Assembly (NCBI GenBank): GCA_017616445.1
Contig: JAFZYE010000010.1
Coordinates: 1-37,792 of the forward strand
From: Bacteroidaceae bacterium
GTDB lineage: Bacteria > Bacteroidota > Bacteroidia > Bacteroidales > Bacteroidaceae
Length of the DNA: 37,792 nucleotides
Direction: 5' to 3'
Made by a program: the position numbers and the translations under genes. Shown here in pieces: positions 1 to 7,427 of the stretch. Each line of letters starts with the position of its first letter. The stretch's first letter is position 1. The notes beneath the pieces were generated by a model. It saw nothing but the letters and a program-made list of their open reading frames with translations. It had not been told where the DNA came from and made no database searches.

Positions 1-51
1 CTTGCAATTTAAAATCTTCACTGTAATGAAATCTTTTACTTTTTGTCATAA

Positions 52-85
52 CTTGATACTTGGGTTGTGGTGAAAAAGTGTCAAG
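52..85. promoter_or_regulatory. Imperfect inverted repeat upstream of the htpG sigma-54 promoter
   Basis: CTTGATAC (52-59) and GTGTCAAG (78-85) form 8-nt arms with one mismatch around an 18-nt spacer. The repeat lies about 75-105 bp before the predicted htpG start site, where enhancer sites for sigma-54 activators often lie. That function is inferred from position only; it could be chance in AT-rich DNA. Confidence 0.25.
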
Positions 86-132
86 CTATTTCAGTATAAG
101 ACAGTCATTGTCAATTTGTCAGTTCTGCAATT

Positions 133-148
133 TGGCATGAGGTTTGCA
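133..148 (+). promoter_or_regulatory. Sigma-54 (RpoN) type -24/-12 promoter for htpG
   Basis: The 16 bases TGGCATGAGGTTTGCA fit the RpoN consensus TGGCAYRNNNNTTGCW at every fixed position. GG (134-135) and GC (146-147) are 12 bp apart, as required. The start site would fall near 158-160, giving a leader of about 88 nt. I see no convincing TAnnTTTG box between here and the start codon. Bacteroidota do encode RpoN, but I have not seen this regulation for htpG described. Confidence 0.55.
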
Positions 149-168
149 TTTTCTAGTATGACTCATGG

Positions 169-222
169 GTTCCCATTAGCCCAATTAGGCCCATTCGCCC
201 CATGAGCCCCATTAGTCCCATA
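169..222 (-). repeat. 9-nt tandem repeat array in the htpG leader
   Basis: Six contiguous 9-nt units, read on the minus strand as TATGGGACT, AATGGGGCT, CATGGGGCG, AATGGGCCT, AATTGGGCT and AATGGGAAC. The array fills most of the predicted htpG 5' leader, between the predicted start site and the start codon. The same word family recurs in frame inside uvrA at 12027-12080. Confidence 0.85.
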
Positions 223-247
223 AGACTCACAAAAAATCAAAAACAAT

Positions 248-2293
248 ATGAAAGGAAACATTGGGGTTACGACCGAGAACATATTCCCCGTTATCAAAAA
301 GTTCTTGTACAGTGATCATGACATCTTTATCCGTGAAATCGTCAGCAATGCAGTAGATGCTACGCAGAAGTTGCGCACCATTGCCCAGAAGGGTGAACTG
401 AAGGGCGACGCAGGCGACCTGACCGTCCGTGTCAGCATCGACAAGAAGGCTGGCACACTGACCGTGAGCGACCGCGGTATCGGTATGACCGAGGAGGAAA
501 TCGACAAGTATATCAACCAGATTGCCTTCTCATCAGCCAACGACTTCCTTGACAAATACAAGGAGGATGCAAACGCCATCATCGGCCACTTCGGACTGGG
601 ATTCTACAGTGCTTTCATGGTGAGCAAGAAGGTGGAAATCGTCACAAAGAGTTGGCAGGAAGGCAGCAAGGCTGTCAAATGGTCATGCGACGGCAGTCCT
701 GAGTACAGCATCGAGGATGCAAAGAAGGAGGACCGCGGTACGGACATCATCATGTATATCGACGACGACTGCAAGGAGTTCCTCGAGAACACTCGCATTG
801 AGACTTTGCTGAAGAAGTATTGTCACTTCCTGCCTATCAGCATCGCATTCGGCAAGAAGAAAGAATGGAAGGACGGCATGCAGGTAGACACCGAGGAAGA
901 TAACATCATCAACGACACTACCCCACTCTGGACAAAGAAGCCTGCCGACCTGAAGGACGAAGACTACAAGGCGTTCTACCGCGAGCTCTATCCGATGAGC
1001 GACGAGCCGCTGTTCTGGATTCATCTGAACGTCGATTTCCCATTCAACCTCACCGGTGTGCTCTACTTCCCGAAGGTGAAGAACAGCATCGAGTTGCAGA
1101 AGAACAAAATCCAGCTCTATTGCAACCAGGTGTTCGTGACCGACAGCGTAGAAGGCATCGTGCCACAGTTCCTCACCCTGCTGCATGGAGTCATCGACTC
1201 TCCCGACATCCCGCTGAACGTGAGCCGCAGCTACCTGCAGAGCGACAGCAATGTGAAGAAAATCTCTTCTTATATAACTAAAAAGGTGAGCGACCGTCTG
1301 CAGAGCATCTTCAAGAGCGACCGCAAGGACTTCGAGCAGAAGTGGGACGACCTGAAGATATTCATCAGCTACGGCATGCTGACCGAGCAGGATTACTACG
1401 ATAAGGCCAAGACTTACGCCCTGTTGAAGGACACAGAGGGCAAGTACTTCACCTACGACGAGTACAAGACCCTCGTGAAGGACAACCAGACCGACAAGGA
1501 CGGCACCCTCGTCTATCTATACGCTCAGGACCGTGATGCCCAGTACGCTTACATCGAGGCAGCCAAGAAGAAAGGCTACAGTGTGCTCATCATGGACGGC
1601 GAACTCGACTCAGCCCTGCTCGGACTGCTCGAGGAGAAGATGGAGAAGACCCGTTTCGTACGCGTCGATTCAGATGTGGTCGACCGCCTCATCAACAAGA
1701 ACAAGGACGACAAGTTCGAGGACTTCGAAGGCTCGCTCATCACCGACATGTTCAAGACCCAACTGCCGAAACTCGACAAGATAGAGTTCAACGTACAGCA
1801 GCAGGCTATGGGTGCAGAGGGCACACCTATCGTTATCACTCAGAGCGAATACATGCGTCGTATGAAAGATATGGCCCGCTTCCAGCAAGGCATGAACTTC
1901 TACGGCGAGATGCCCGACATGATGAACGTCGTCGTCAACACCGACCACCCACTCATCAAGCGCATCACCGAAGAAGGCGAATCAGCCACAGCCGAGGCCC
2001 TCAAGCCCATCGAGGCAGAAATCAAGGGACTCACTGCCCGCAAAGATGCCATCAACCAGAGCAATAAGGACAAGAAGTACGACGAAATCAGTCAGGAAAG
2101 TAAGGACGAACTGCAGAAGGTGAACAAGGACATCGAAGCAGAGAAGCAGAAGAAGACCGACACCATCGGCAGCTACGCTAAGGACAATGCACTCGTTCAT
2201 CAGCTCATAGACCTCGCACTCTTACAGAACGGACTCCTGCGTGGCGAAGCCCTCACGAACTTCGTACAGAGAAGTCTGGAGCTGATAAAGTAA
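248..2293 (+). CDS. htpG: Molecular chaperone HtpG (Hsp90)
   Basis: Cytosolic ATP-dependent Hsp90 chaperone, 681 residues. The N-terminal GHKL ATPase domain is intact: catalytic E30 and N34 in EIVSNAVDA, D75 in DRGIGM (75-80), and the lid/glycine motif GHFGLGFYS (113-121). The middle domain follows (FPFNLTGVLYFP; conserved NVSRSYLQ with the ATPase-contacting Arg), then a C-terminal dimerisation domain with a charged Lys/Glu-rich helical stretch near 590-650. Length suits Bacteroidota HtpG, which is longer than the 624-residue E. coli protein. No Shine-Dalgarno is visible before the ATG, which is normal for the phylum. It is a single-gene unit with its own promoter and a terminator at 2363-2402. 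Confidence 0.97.
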   Translation: MKGNIGVTTENIFPVIKKFLYSDHDIFIREIVSNAVDATQKLRTIAQKGELKGDAGDLTVRVSIDKKAGTLTVSDRGIGMTEEEIDKYINQIAFSSANDFLDKYKEDANAIIGHFGLGFYSAFMVSKKVEIVTKSWQEGSKAVKWSCDGSPEYSIEDAKKEDRGTDIIMYIDDDCKEFLENTRIETLLKKYCHFLPISIAFGKKKEWKDGMQVDTEEDNIINDTTPLWTKKPADLKDEDYKAFYRELYPMSDEPLFWIHLNVDFPFNLTGVLYFPKVKNSIELQKNKIQLYCNQVFVTDSVEGIVPQFLTLLHGVIDSPDIPLNVSRSYLQSDSNVKKISSYITKKVSDRLQSIFKSDRKDFEQKWDDLKIFISYGMLTEQDYYDKAKTYALLKDTEGKYFTYDEYKTLVKDNQTDKDGTLVYLYAQDRDAQYAYIEAAKKKGYSVLIMDGELDSALLGLLEEKMEKTRFVRVDSDVVDRLINKNKDDKFEDFEGSLITDMFKTQLPKLDKIEFNVQQQAMGAEGTPIVITQSEYMRRMKDMARFQQGMNFYGEMPDMMNVVVNTDHPLIKRITEEGESATAEALKPIEAEIKGLTARKDAINQSNKDKKYDEISQESKDELQKVNKDIEAEKQKKTDTIGSYAKDNALVHQLIDLALLQNGLLRGEALTNFVQRSLELIK

Positions 2294-2305
2294 AAAGAAA
2301 AGAAG

Positions 2306-2340
2306 ACCCTCCCCCAACCCCTCCCTGCGAGGGAGGGGAG
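2306..2340. repeat. C-rich palindromic repeat after htpG
   Basis: Just after the htpG stop lies CCTCCCCCAACCCCTCCC followed by GAGGGAGGGG, a C-rich hairpin. It resembles the AACCCCCTTTAGGGGG elements at 20816, 23521, 27138 and 37514 in design (a CCCC-AACCCC run then a G-rich return arm), but the loop differs, so it may be a related subfamily. Confidence 0.5.
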
Positions 2341-2362
2341 TAGAATGAAAGCAAACCAACGA

Positions 2363-2402
2363 AAACAGAGTGGGCACGCCAGTTAGCGTACCCACTCTGT
2401 TT
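2363..2402. terminator. Strong hairpin terminator, probably bidirectional
   Basis: Arms AAACAGAGTGGGCACGC and GCGTACCCACTCTGTTT pair over 17 bp with one mismatch around a 6-nt loop. A T-rich tail follows on the plus strand (TTTATTC) and an A-rich run precedes it, so it can end both htpG and minus-strand transcription coming from the peptide genes. Confidence 0.85.
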
Positions 2403-2423
2403 ATTCGAAATCTAGGCTAATAG

Positions 2424-2458
2424 TATTTTTTAGGTTTCGCCTGCAAAGAGTAATTAAT
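2424..2458 (-). promoter_or_regulatory. Orphan third copy of the peptide-gene promoter/leader
   Basis: This segment repeats, on the minus strand, the leader found before the two peptide genes: TTTGCAGGCGAAACCTAAAA and the flanking TTAATTAC. Its -7 box reads TACTCTTTG, one base longer than the TATCTTTG of the other copies, so it is probably weakened. No open reading frame follows; the htpG terminator comes next. It looks like the remains of a third promoter-gene cassette. Confidence 0.7.
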
Positions 2459-2485
2459 ACATAATTATATTACCAAGAGGGAGGT

Positions 2486-2770
2486 TTATACTCTCCATGT
2501 ATCGGATTGATAAACCTCTGTTACAAAGTCGTGTTCATCAATAACTGTTGGATCGATTAATATGCCGCCAGCTACAGCTTCGAGGATGTCATCAGGTAAT
2601 TCTGTGCCGCCTGCCTCAACAAGCTTGTTGTACAAGGAGCGGACTTCTTCCTTCTTCTCCTTGAGTTCCTGCTTCAGCTGTTCAATCTCAGACTCTGACA
2701 GTTTCTTTTCGCCGCAGTTGTTTTCGCAACCTTTCTTTTCGCTGCTTTTCTTTTTAAAGATATCAAACAT
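2486..2770 (-). CDS. Putative double-glycine leader precursor peptide 1
   Basis: A 94-residue protein with no signal peptide. Residues 1-69 form a putative leader: a basic start (MFDIFKKKSSE), a CENNCG pair of cysteines, a charged amphipathic helix (KLSESEIEQLKQELKEKKEE), then LPDDILEAVAGG ending at G68-G69. The last 25 residues are acidic, have no Cys, and end in DTWRV. The leader is nearly identical to that of the next gene while the sequence after GG is unrelated, the usual pattern for Nif11/NHLP-like or double-glycine secreted precursors. The leader type is from general family knowledge; modification and export are inferred, and no maturase or C39 exporter is in the window. It has its own -7 box at 2797-2804. 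Confidence 0.75.
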   Translation of the reverse strand: MFDIFKKKSSEKKGCENNCGEKKLSESEIEQLKQELKEKKEEVRSLYNKLVEAGGTELPDDILEAVAGGILIDPTVIDEHDFVTEVYQSDTWRV

Positions 2771-2796
2771 AATGAATATTTTTTAGGTTTCGCCTG

Positions 2797-2804
2797 CAAA
2801 GATA
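2797..2804 (-). promoter_or_regulatory. Bacteroidota -7 box of precursor peptide 1
   Basis: TATCTTTG on the minus strand, followed by CAGGCGAAAC and an A-rich leader, 26 nt before the ATG. No TTG at the -33 distance is visible. The -7 box and leader are copied before the second peptide gene. Confidence 0.65.
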
Positions 2805-2833
2805 GTAATTAATGAATCGTTATACTCCCTGCC

Positions 2834-3160
2834 TCATCCTAATCTATCACCCCCTGTGTTTACTGGGGCGGGAGTAGGTTTGGGTAACAAACTTACCGAT
2901 CCGTCCGATATTTCTATGTATCTTTTTTCTTGACCATTACCATTCATCGATGGATAGGTCATTCTCCCGCCACCATTTACTATATCAAGCATGTCATCAG
3001 GTAATTCTGTGCCGCCTGCCTCAATGTATTTGGAGTACACGGAGCGGAATTCTTCCTTTTTCTCTTCGAGCTCCTGCTTCAGCTGTTCAATCTCAGACTC
3101 TGACAGTTTCTTTTCGCCGCCGTTGTTTTCGCTGCTTTTCTTTTTAAAGATATCAAACAT
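2834..3160 (-). CDS. Putative double-glycine leader precursor peptide 2
   Basis: A 108-residue paralogue of the downstream gene. Residues 1-64 match the other leader nearly position by position, minus the KKGC segment: MFDIFKKKSSE, KKLSESEIEQLKQELEEKKEE, EAGGTELPDDMLDIVNGG with GG at 63-64. The remaining 44 residues share nothing with gene 1: Gly/Asn-rich at first (YPSMNGNGQEK), then Pro-rich (LLPKPTPAPVN), ending GGDRLG, again with no Cys. A conserved leader with a replaced core suggests duplication and diversification of an exported peptide. Chemistry and target are unknown. The -7 promoter at 3187-3194 is the same as that of gene 1. Confidence 0.75.
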   Translation of the reverse strand: MFDIFKKKSSENNGGEKKLSESEIEQLKQELEEKKEEFRSVYSKYIEAGGTELPDDMLDIVNGGGRMTYPSMNGNGQEKRYIEISDGSVSLLPKPTPAPVNTGGDRLG

Positions 3161-3186
3161 AATGGTTTATTTTTTTGTTTCGCCTG

Positions 3187-3235
3187 CAAAGATAGTAAAT
3201 AATTCATAATTCATCATGCATAATGCATAATTATT
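3187..3235 (-). promoter_or_regulatory. Promoter of precursor peptide 2 with ATTATGC-type upstream repeat
   Basis: The -7 box TATCTTTG (3187-3194) is preceded on the minus strand by ATTATGCATTATGCATGATG and then AATTATGAATTATTT, where the -33 element would be. The same repeat followed by a -7 box occurs at 9679-9724 and 18221-18268. Confidence 0.6.
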
Positions 3236-3254
3236 TTACAAAAAAGACCAAAAA

Positions 3255-4244
3255 TTAGTGAGAAGCGGCTGATATAGGCCGATTGCCCTCAATGCGTGCA
3301 GGGATGACATCGTAGGTGAAGGACTTGTCGGCATGGACATCGAGCCGCACCATGATGCACTGGCGAGTCTGGGGCGGATGCTGGTCGAAGACGAAGTTGC
3401 CGAGACTGTAGCACACAAGGGTGTGACCGATGGAATCGACGGGTTGGGTGACATGCGGATGATGACCGATGATGGCATCCACACCTGCATCGGAGAGTTG
3501 ACGGGCAAGCATGCGTTGGGTCATCGACGGCATGGAACTGAACTCTACACCCCAATGCAGCACAGCTACAATCGCAGTCTCAGGATTTCGCTCACGATAA
3601 TCGGCAATGGTCTGCACGAGCTGGTCGGACGATGGTTGGCAGACTCCTGGACGCCCATCAAGATAATGCCAGTTCTCGAGCGCCATCATCACGGCATTGA
3701 ACACCGCAACTCGCACGCTCCCCTTCTCAATGACCACAGGTGCGGACTGCTCTTCGTAGTCACAGCCATAGCCTATCGGCACGATGCCAGCTTCGCAGAG
3801 ATGCTGATAGGTGGCTTGCAATCCACGACGGCCTTGGTCGTTCGTGTGGTTGTTGGCCAGCGCAGCATGGGTGATACCAACTCGCTGCAACTCCTTCGCC
3901 CATTCGGCATTGGCACGAAAGATATAGCGTTTGTTGACAGGCGAAACGGTATCGGTCAACGGACATTCGAGATTGACCACTACGGCATCGGCCTGACGGA
4001 ACTCCGTCTGCACACTGTCGAAGAGGTAAGCCACCCCTCGACGTTCGGCAATGGGTCGCACTCCCCTATCCAACAGCACATCGCCAGTAAAGAGAATAGA
4101 AAGCAGTTCCTCCTCCCCGCTTGACGACGGAGAACCTTTAGATAAACAAGAATGATGTTCCTCTTCCCTGTTGGAGGACGGGGAAGAGGAACACGCATAA
4201 ATCAAGAGCAGACTAACAGCCAGTGCTATAGAAGATTTCTTCAT
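3255..4244 (-). CDS. CapA-family lipoprotein (metallophosphatase fold)
   Basis: A 329-residue protein with a lipoprotein signal (C18 in LIYAC) and the CapA/PgsA poly-gamma-glutamate-synthesis domain, a calcineurin-like fold. Visible metal-site motifs: TGDVLLDRG (GD at 54-55), NLECPLT (91-97), ANNHTNDQG (NNH 131-133), HWG (230-232) and GHHPHV (260-265). CapA relatives occur in capsule or poly-glutamate loci, but no capB/capC homologues are here, so the substrate is unknown. The start overlaps the end of the DUF3160 gene by 32 nt, suggesting translational coupling. The linker at residues 18-47 has two SPSS-x-EEE-like copies encoded by palindromic repeats at 4106-4192, so it may be a repeat insertion rather than conserved protein. 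Confidence 0.88.
   Translation of the reverse strand: MKKSSIALAVSLLLIYACSSSPSSNREEEHHSCLSKGSPSSSGEEELLSILFTGDVLLDRGVRPIAERRGVAYLFDSVQTEFRQADAVVVNLECPLTDTVSPVNKRYIFRANAEWAKELQRVGITHAALANNHTNDQGRRGLQATYQHLCEAGIVPIGYGCDYEEQSAPVVIEKGSVRVAVFNAVMMALENWHYLDGRPGVCQPSSDQLVQTIADYRERNPETAIVAVLHWGVEFSSMPSMTQRMLARQLSDAGVDAIIGHHPHVTQPVDSIGHTLVCYSLGNFVFDQHPPQTRQCIMVRLDVHADKSFTYDVIPARIEGNRPISAASH
4106..4192. repeat. Two palindromic repeat copies inside the CapA-like gene
   Basis: Copy 2 (4157-4192) has perfect 12-bp arms GTTCCTCTTCCC and GGGAAGAGGAAC around a 12-nt loop. Copy 1 (4106-4135) is a decayed version beginning GTTCCTCCTCCCC. Together they encode most of the low-complexity linker between the lipid-anchored Cys and the catalytic domain. 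Confidence 0.7.
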
Positions 4245-6651
4245 TGACTGTCAGCTTTTTGTCGCTATCGAGGATGAGTGGCAACATCCACTTCGGACGG
4301 CCAGGTGCATCGCCCTTCTCAAGACGCTCCTGCCATTCTTCGTCGGTGAGACGTTTATCCAACTCGTTCACGAACTCATAGTAGCTGTAAGTAGCACCAC
4401 GAGTGAGGTAGGTCTTGCCGTCAATCTCAACAATCACATAGATAGCATCGGCATTACCTGTTGCCTCGTAGAGGATACCACACTTTTCACATCCCAACAC
4501 GCTACGAGTGAAGACATCAGCCACCTGAGCGATAGAGCGGTCGGCTCCTTCGACCAATCCCCAAGAATCGAGACTGAGGTCAGGATCGATGACGCTGAGC
4601 GTGAACCACTCGATAGAGCTACCGAGATATTCAATCTGGCTATACTCAGCCTCATCAAGCGGCTTATGGTTGAGTTCCTTCTTCGTGATGTTGATACAGA
4701 AGTCGATATAGTCTTCCAACTGCTCGGTCTTTTCAAGCAGGTCGTCGTTCATGAGGTCGTTCTTGACGAGCAGGTCATGAGTGAGCGTAAGCATCTCGCG
4801 CATCTTGTTCCAGAACTTGAGGTTAGGCTCAATATAACCTACGAGGATTGGTTCAGGCATATCCGAACCGCCACCACACTCAGCACAGATAGGCTGCTCG
4901 GCATAGAGGATGGCATCGTGCTTCAGTTCTGCCCATGAAGCCAAAGAGGTGTTGAGGTTCTTACGAGCCCAAGCACTCGTATTCATGTAGTCGGGATAGC
5001 TCTTGTCGCTGTTCTGGAGTGTAACCAGACACTCGAACCATTTGTTGTACATCGAGTTGTCCCACTCATCAAACTTAGCGAACTTATCCTTCAACTCCTT
5101 CGACTGCTTCTCGTAATCGCTCCAAAGCGATGGATAGTCGTACACATCCTTAATGATATTGTCGGCCTCTGCTGAACCAAATACAGAGAACACATCAACT
5201 CCTGATGGGAATGGCTTGTCGCAGTTAGGAGTCTCGTCGAACATATAAGTCAGCACCTCACCATCAGGTGTATAGCGCTGAGGCATGAAGTTGATCTTGT
5301 CCTCGCATCCAGGTTCAGAGATCTTCGACTTCACACGGTTACGCTCCTTGAACAGGTTCACGAGGAACTTATCGAGCGACTTCAGCTTGCTTGCGTCAAC
5401 GAGATCGTTCACCGATTTGTAGTTCTGCTTAGCAAAGTATTCCGCCATATCGAACACAGACACATTGTCCACCTGGCCCATGAGGAAGTTCAGCATCTCA
5501 TAGACATCCTGACCAGGCAGCTTGTTGCCGCTCTTCAACGAATTCAGCAAGTAAGCCATCATCGAAGCATACTTCACTGAGGCCTCGTTCTCACGACAGA
5601 ACGTGCAGGTCTGCAACCACATCATCGCACGGAAGTAACGCTTCTGAGCCTCTGTGCGAGTATAGTGACCACGAGGGGTGAAGAGGTCGTAAGCGAAACT
5701 GACTTCCCTGTATTGCATCATCGGTGATTGCTGCATCTGAAGCGCAGCGATATTGTCCAACTCGCCTTCCACCTTCGACTTGTATCTCTCAGGTACAACA
5801 AGACTCTGATTATCTGTCAGCAGACGGTCGCCGATAGCAAAGAATGCTGCGTTGTATTCAGCCATATCCTTGATTTCAGCGTTCTGAGTCTGAGCAGCAA
5901 CTTCGAGAGCCTTGCGGTTCATATTCACGCATACATTATGAATACGGTCGACAAACTCACGACGTTCTATCATCTTCAGCACATAACTGAAATACATGTG
6001 GAAGGCCTGCAGATAGACATCCGTAGTTACGTAGTTCGGAATGCGGTTATAGTCGTTCTGCTCATAGACGTTGAACAACTGCTGATCCTCCGTAGGTACG
6101 ATGACGAAGTTGTTCTGACACAGTTTCTTATAGAACTGCTGGTCGAAATCATCAAGCACAAACATATTGACGGCCATCGCAGGATTGAGCAACTTCAGTC
6201 CGTCGCGATCCATCTCACGACGTTTCTCCATTTCAGCCAAACGGGCATCAATCTTATCGACAAACGCCTGTTCTGCATCCGACAGCTTCACCTTACTGAT
6301 ATCGGTCAGTGCTTCCCAGTCGTGTGCCTCGCAATACTCGAAGCAACGATCGAAATACCAATCGCATTTCGTTGAGAAGAACGTGTTGACCTCTGCTTCC
6401 ATAAACCACACACCTTTCGTGGCATACACATAACTCTTCAGCAAACGAAGTTCCTGATAGGTCATGTCAGAGAAATCCATGTCGAAATCAATCTTGTCCG
6501 ACAGTTTGTCCTGAGTCATCAGGAATGAATGAGGATTGAACTCCTCACATTCCACATTTTCGTCATCGAGTGCTTCACCACCCGACTTGCCTGTGTTGTT
6601 ACATGCTGTCAAAGCTAACAACAGCGACAATGATAAAAGAACCTTTTTCAT
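4213..6651 (-). CDS. DUF3160 lipoprotein with N-terminal YARHG-like domain
   Basis: An 812-residue secreted lipoprotein. I place the start at 6651 (MKKVLLSLSLLLALTAC, lipid-modified C17) and not at the in-frame ATG 16 codons upstream, because the signal peptide then begins at residue 1. A YARHG-like segment (LRLLKSYVYATKGVWF, about 65-85; the family's RH is TK here) is followed by the long alpha-helical DUF3160 region, with NRIPNYVTTDVYLQAFHMYF and the Cys-rich PICAECGGGSDMPEPILVGY. No catalytic function is established for DUF3160 as far as I know. It is the middle gene of a three-lipoprotein operon: 44 nt after the 177-residue lipoprotein gene and overlapping the CapA-like gene by 32 nt. Confidence 0.88.
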   Translation of the reverse strand: MKKVLLSLSLLLALTACNNTGKSGGEALDDENVECEEFNPHSFLMTQDKLSDKIDFDMDFSDMTYQELRLLKSYVYATKGVWFMEAEVNTFFSTKCDWYFDRCFEYCEAHDWEALTDISKVKLSDAEQAFVDKIDARLAEMEKRREMDRDGLKLLNPAMAVNMFVLDDFDQQFYKKLCQNNFVIVPTEDQQLFNVYEQNDYNRIPNYVTTDVYLQAFHMYFSYVLKMIERREFVDRIHNVCVNMNRKALEVAAQTQNAEIKDMAEYNAAFFAIGDRLLTDNQSLVVPERYKSKVEGELDNIAALQMQQSPMMQYREVSFAYDLFTPRGHYTRTEAQKRYFRAMMWLQTCTFCRENEASVKYASMMAYLLNSLKSGNKLPGQDVYEMLNFLMGQVDNVSVFDMAEYFAKQNYKSVNDLVDASKLKSLDKFLVNLFKERNRVKSKISEPGCEDKINFMPQRYTPDGEVLTYMFDETPNCDKPFPSGVDVFSVFGSAEADNIIKDVYDYPSLWSDYEKQSKELKDKFAKFDEWDNSMYNKWFECLVTLQNSDKSYPDYMNTSAWARKNLNTSLASWAELKHDAILYAEQPICAECGGGSDMPEPILVGYIEPNLKFWNKMREMLTLTHDLLVKNDLMNDDLLEKTEQLEDYIDFCINITKKELNHKPLDEAEYSQIEYLGSSIEWFTLSVIDPDLSLDSWGLVEGADRSIAQVADVFTRSVLGCEKCGILYEATGNADAIYVIVEIDGKTYLTRGATYSYYEFVNELDKRLTDEEWQERLEKGDAPGRPKWMLPLILDSDKKLTVNEEIFYSTGC

Positions 6652-6695
6652 AATCTGATTTACTATTAGACAATTTACAGATTTACTATTTATTT

Positions 6696-7229
6696 TCAAT
6701 TTTTTAATTTTTCAATTTTTACATTTTCCTTGGGGAGGGTCTTTACATATTTCAATCCGAATCCCTGTTGCCGATACATCACCTCGACTGTAGTCCCATC
6801 CGTATCACGTTCCCAAGTATGTACCATTGCTGGTACGGAATCGCGTTCAACCTTGAAGTCAATCAGCGGCAGTCCCACTCGTGAGCCGAGCCACAGAGGT
6901 CGTATCTTCCTTCCTTTGAAGAGTTTGAAGATGAACAGTCGTTTATCAGGTTCCGGACGGTAGCGTGTCGCTCTGATCACACCTACCAATACCTCCGGTC
7001 TTCCGTCTCCTGTCAAGTCTCCACAATCGAACTGATAGACCGAGTCGCAAAGTGTCCACACATCCGTCAGCGAGTCACCTATGAAATGCTGCACCTCCCA
7101 TGTCGAATCATTTACCGTTTCCAACTTGATGCAGCACTCCTTGCCATCCGACTGATAGGTGTACGACCGCTTCTGGTCACATCCTACGAGCGTCAAGCAC
7201 AACAAGCCTATTACACCTATCCTCTTCAT
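6696..7229 (-). CDS. Small lipoprotein with FG-GAP/EF-hand-like motif
   Basis: A 177-residue lipoprotein (LTLVGC, lipidated C17). The central CGDLTGDGRPEVLVGVI has the D-x-[DN]-x-D-G calcium-binding pattern seen in VCBS/FG-GAP repeats, usually part of beta-propellers, but only one unit is clear. The rest is predicted beta-rich (DKRLFIFKLFKGRKIRPLWLG). I do not recognise a specific family. It is first in the lipoprotein operon and 6 nt downstream of repeat element A, which may carry regulatory sequence for it. Confidence 0.75.
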   Translation of the reverse strand: MKRIGVIGLLCLTLVGCDQKRSYTYQSDGKECCIKLETVNDSTWEVQHFIGDSLTDVWTLCDSVYQFDCGDLTGDGRPEVLVGVIRATRYRPEPDKRLFIFKLFKGRKIRPLWLGSRVGLPLIDFKVERDSVPAMVHTWERDTDGTTVEVMYRQQGFGLKYVKTLPKENVKIEKLKN

Positions 7230-7234
7230 ATTAT

Positions 7235-7417
7235 AAGAAGTTATCGCTTCGCTCGAAGTTAGAGAAGTTATCGGCCTTCGGCCTAGAAGTTATCACTACG
7301 TTCGACAATTGTTTGCTGACGTTAACACCCTTTGGTTCCGTCGGAGCGAAGAGCGTAGCTCAAGCGGTAACTTCTTTAACTTCTTTAACTCCTTTAACTC
7401 CTTTAACTCCTAACTTC
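7235..7417 (-). repeat. Intergenic ~150-nt repeat element, copy A
   Basis: On the plus strand it reads AGAAGTTATCGCTTCGCTCG, then GAAGTTATCACTACGTTCGA, then GTTAACACCCTTTGGTTCCG, matching copies B (14644-14789) and C (32079-32220, inverted). It ends in TTTAACTCC-type tandem words. It lies just before the start of the 177-residue lipoprotein gene and is oriented, relative to that gene, like copies B and C to theirs. Confidence 0.85.
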
Positions 7418-7427
7418 TAACTCCTAA

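Noticed and set aside
683..1186. Long minus-strand frame opposite htpG
   Set aside because: Antisense shadow of a certain gene; no family motifs, and its composition follows from htpG codons.
3333..4124. 263-codon plus-strand frame opposite the CapA-like gene
   Set aside because: CapA motifs are intact on the other strand; this frame has no recognisable domain, signal or promoter.
4213..6699. DUF3160 start at 6699
   Set aside because: It would place 16 polar residues before the lipoprotein signal peptide; the ATG at 6651 gives a normal one.
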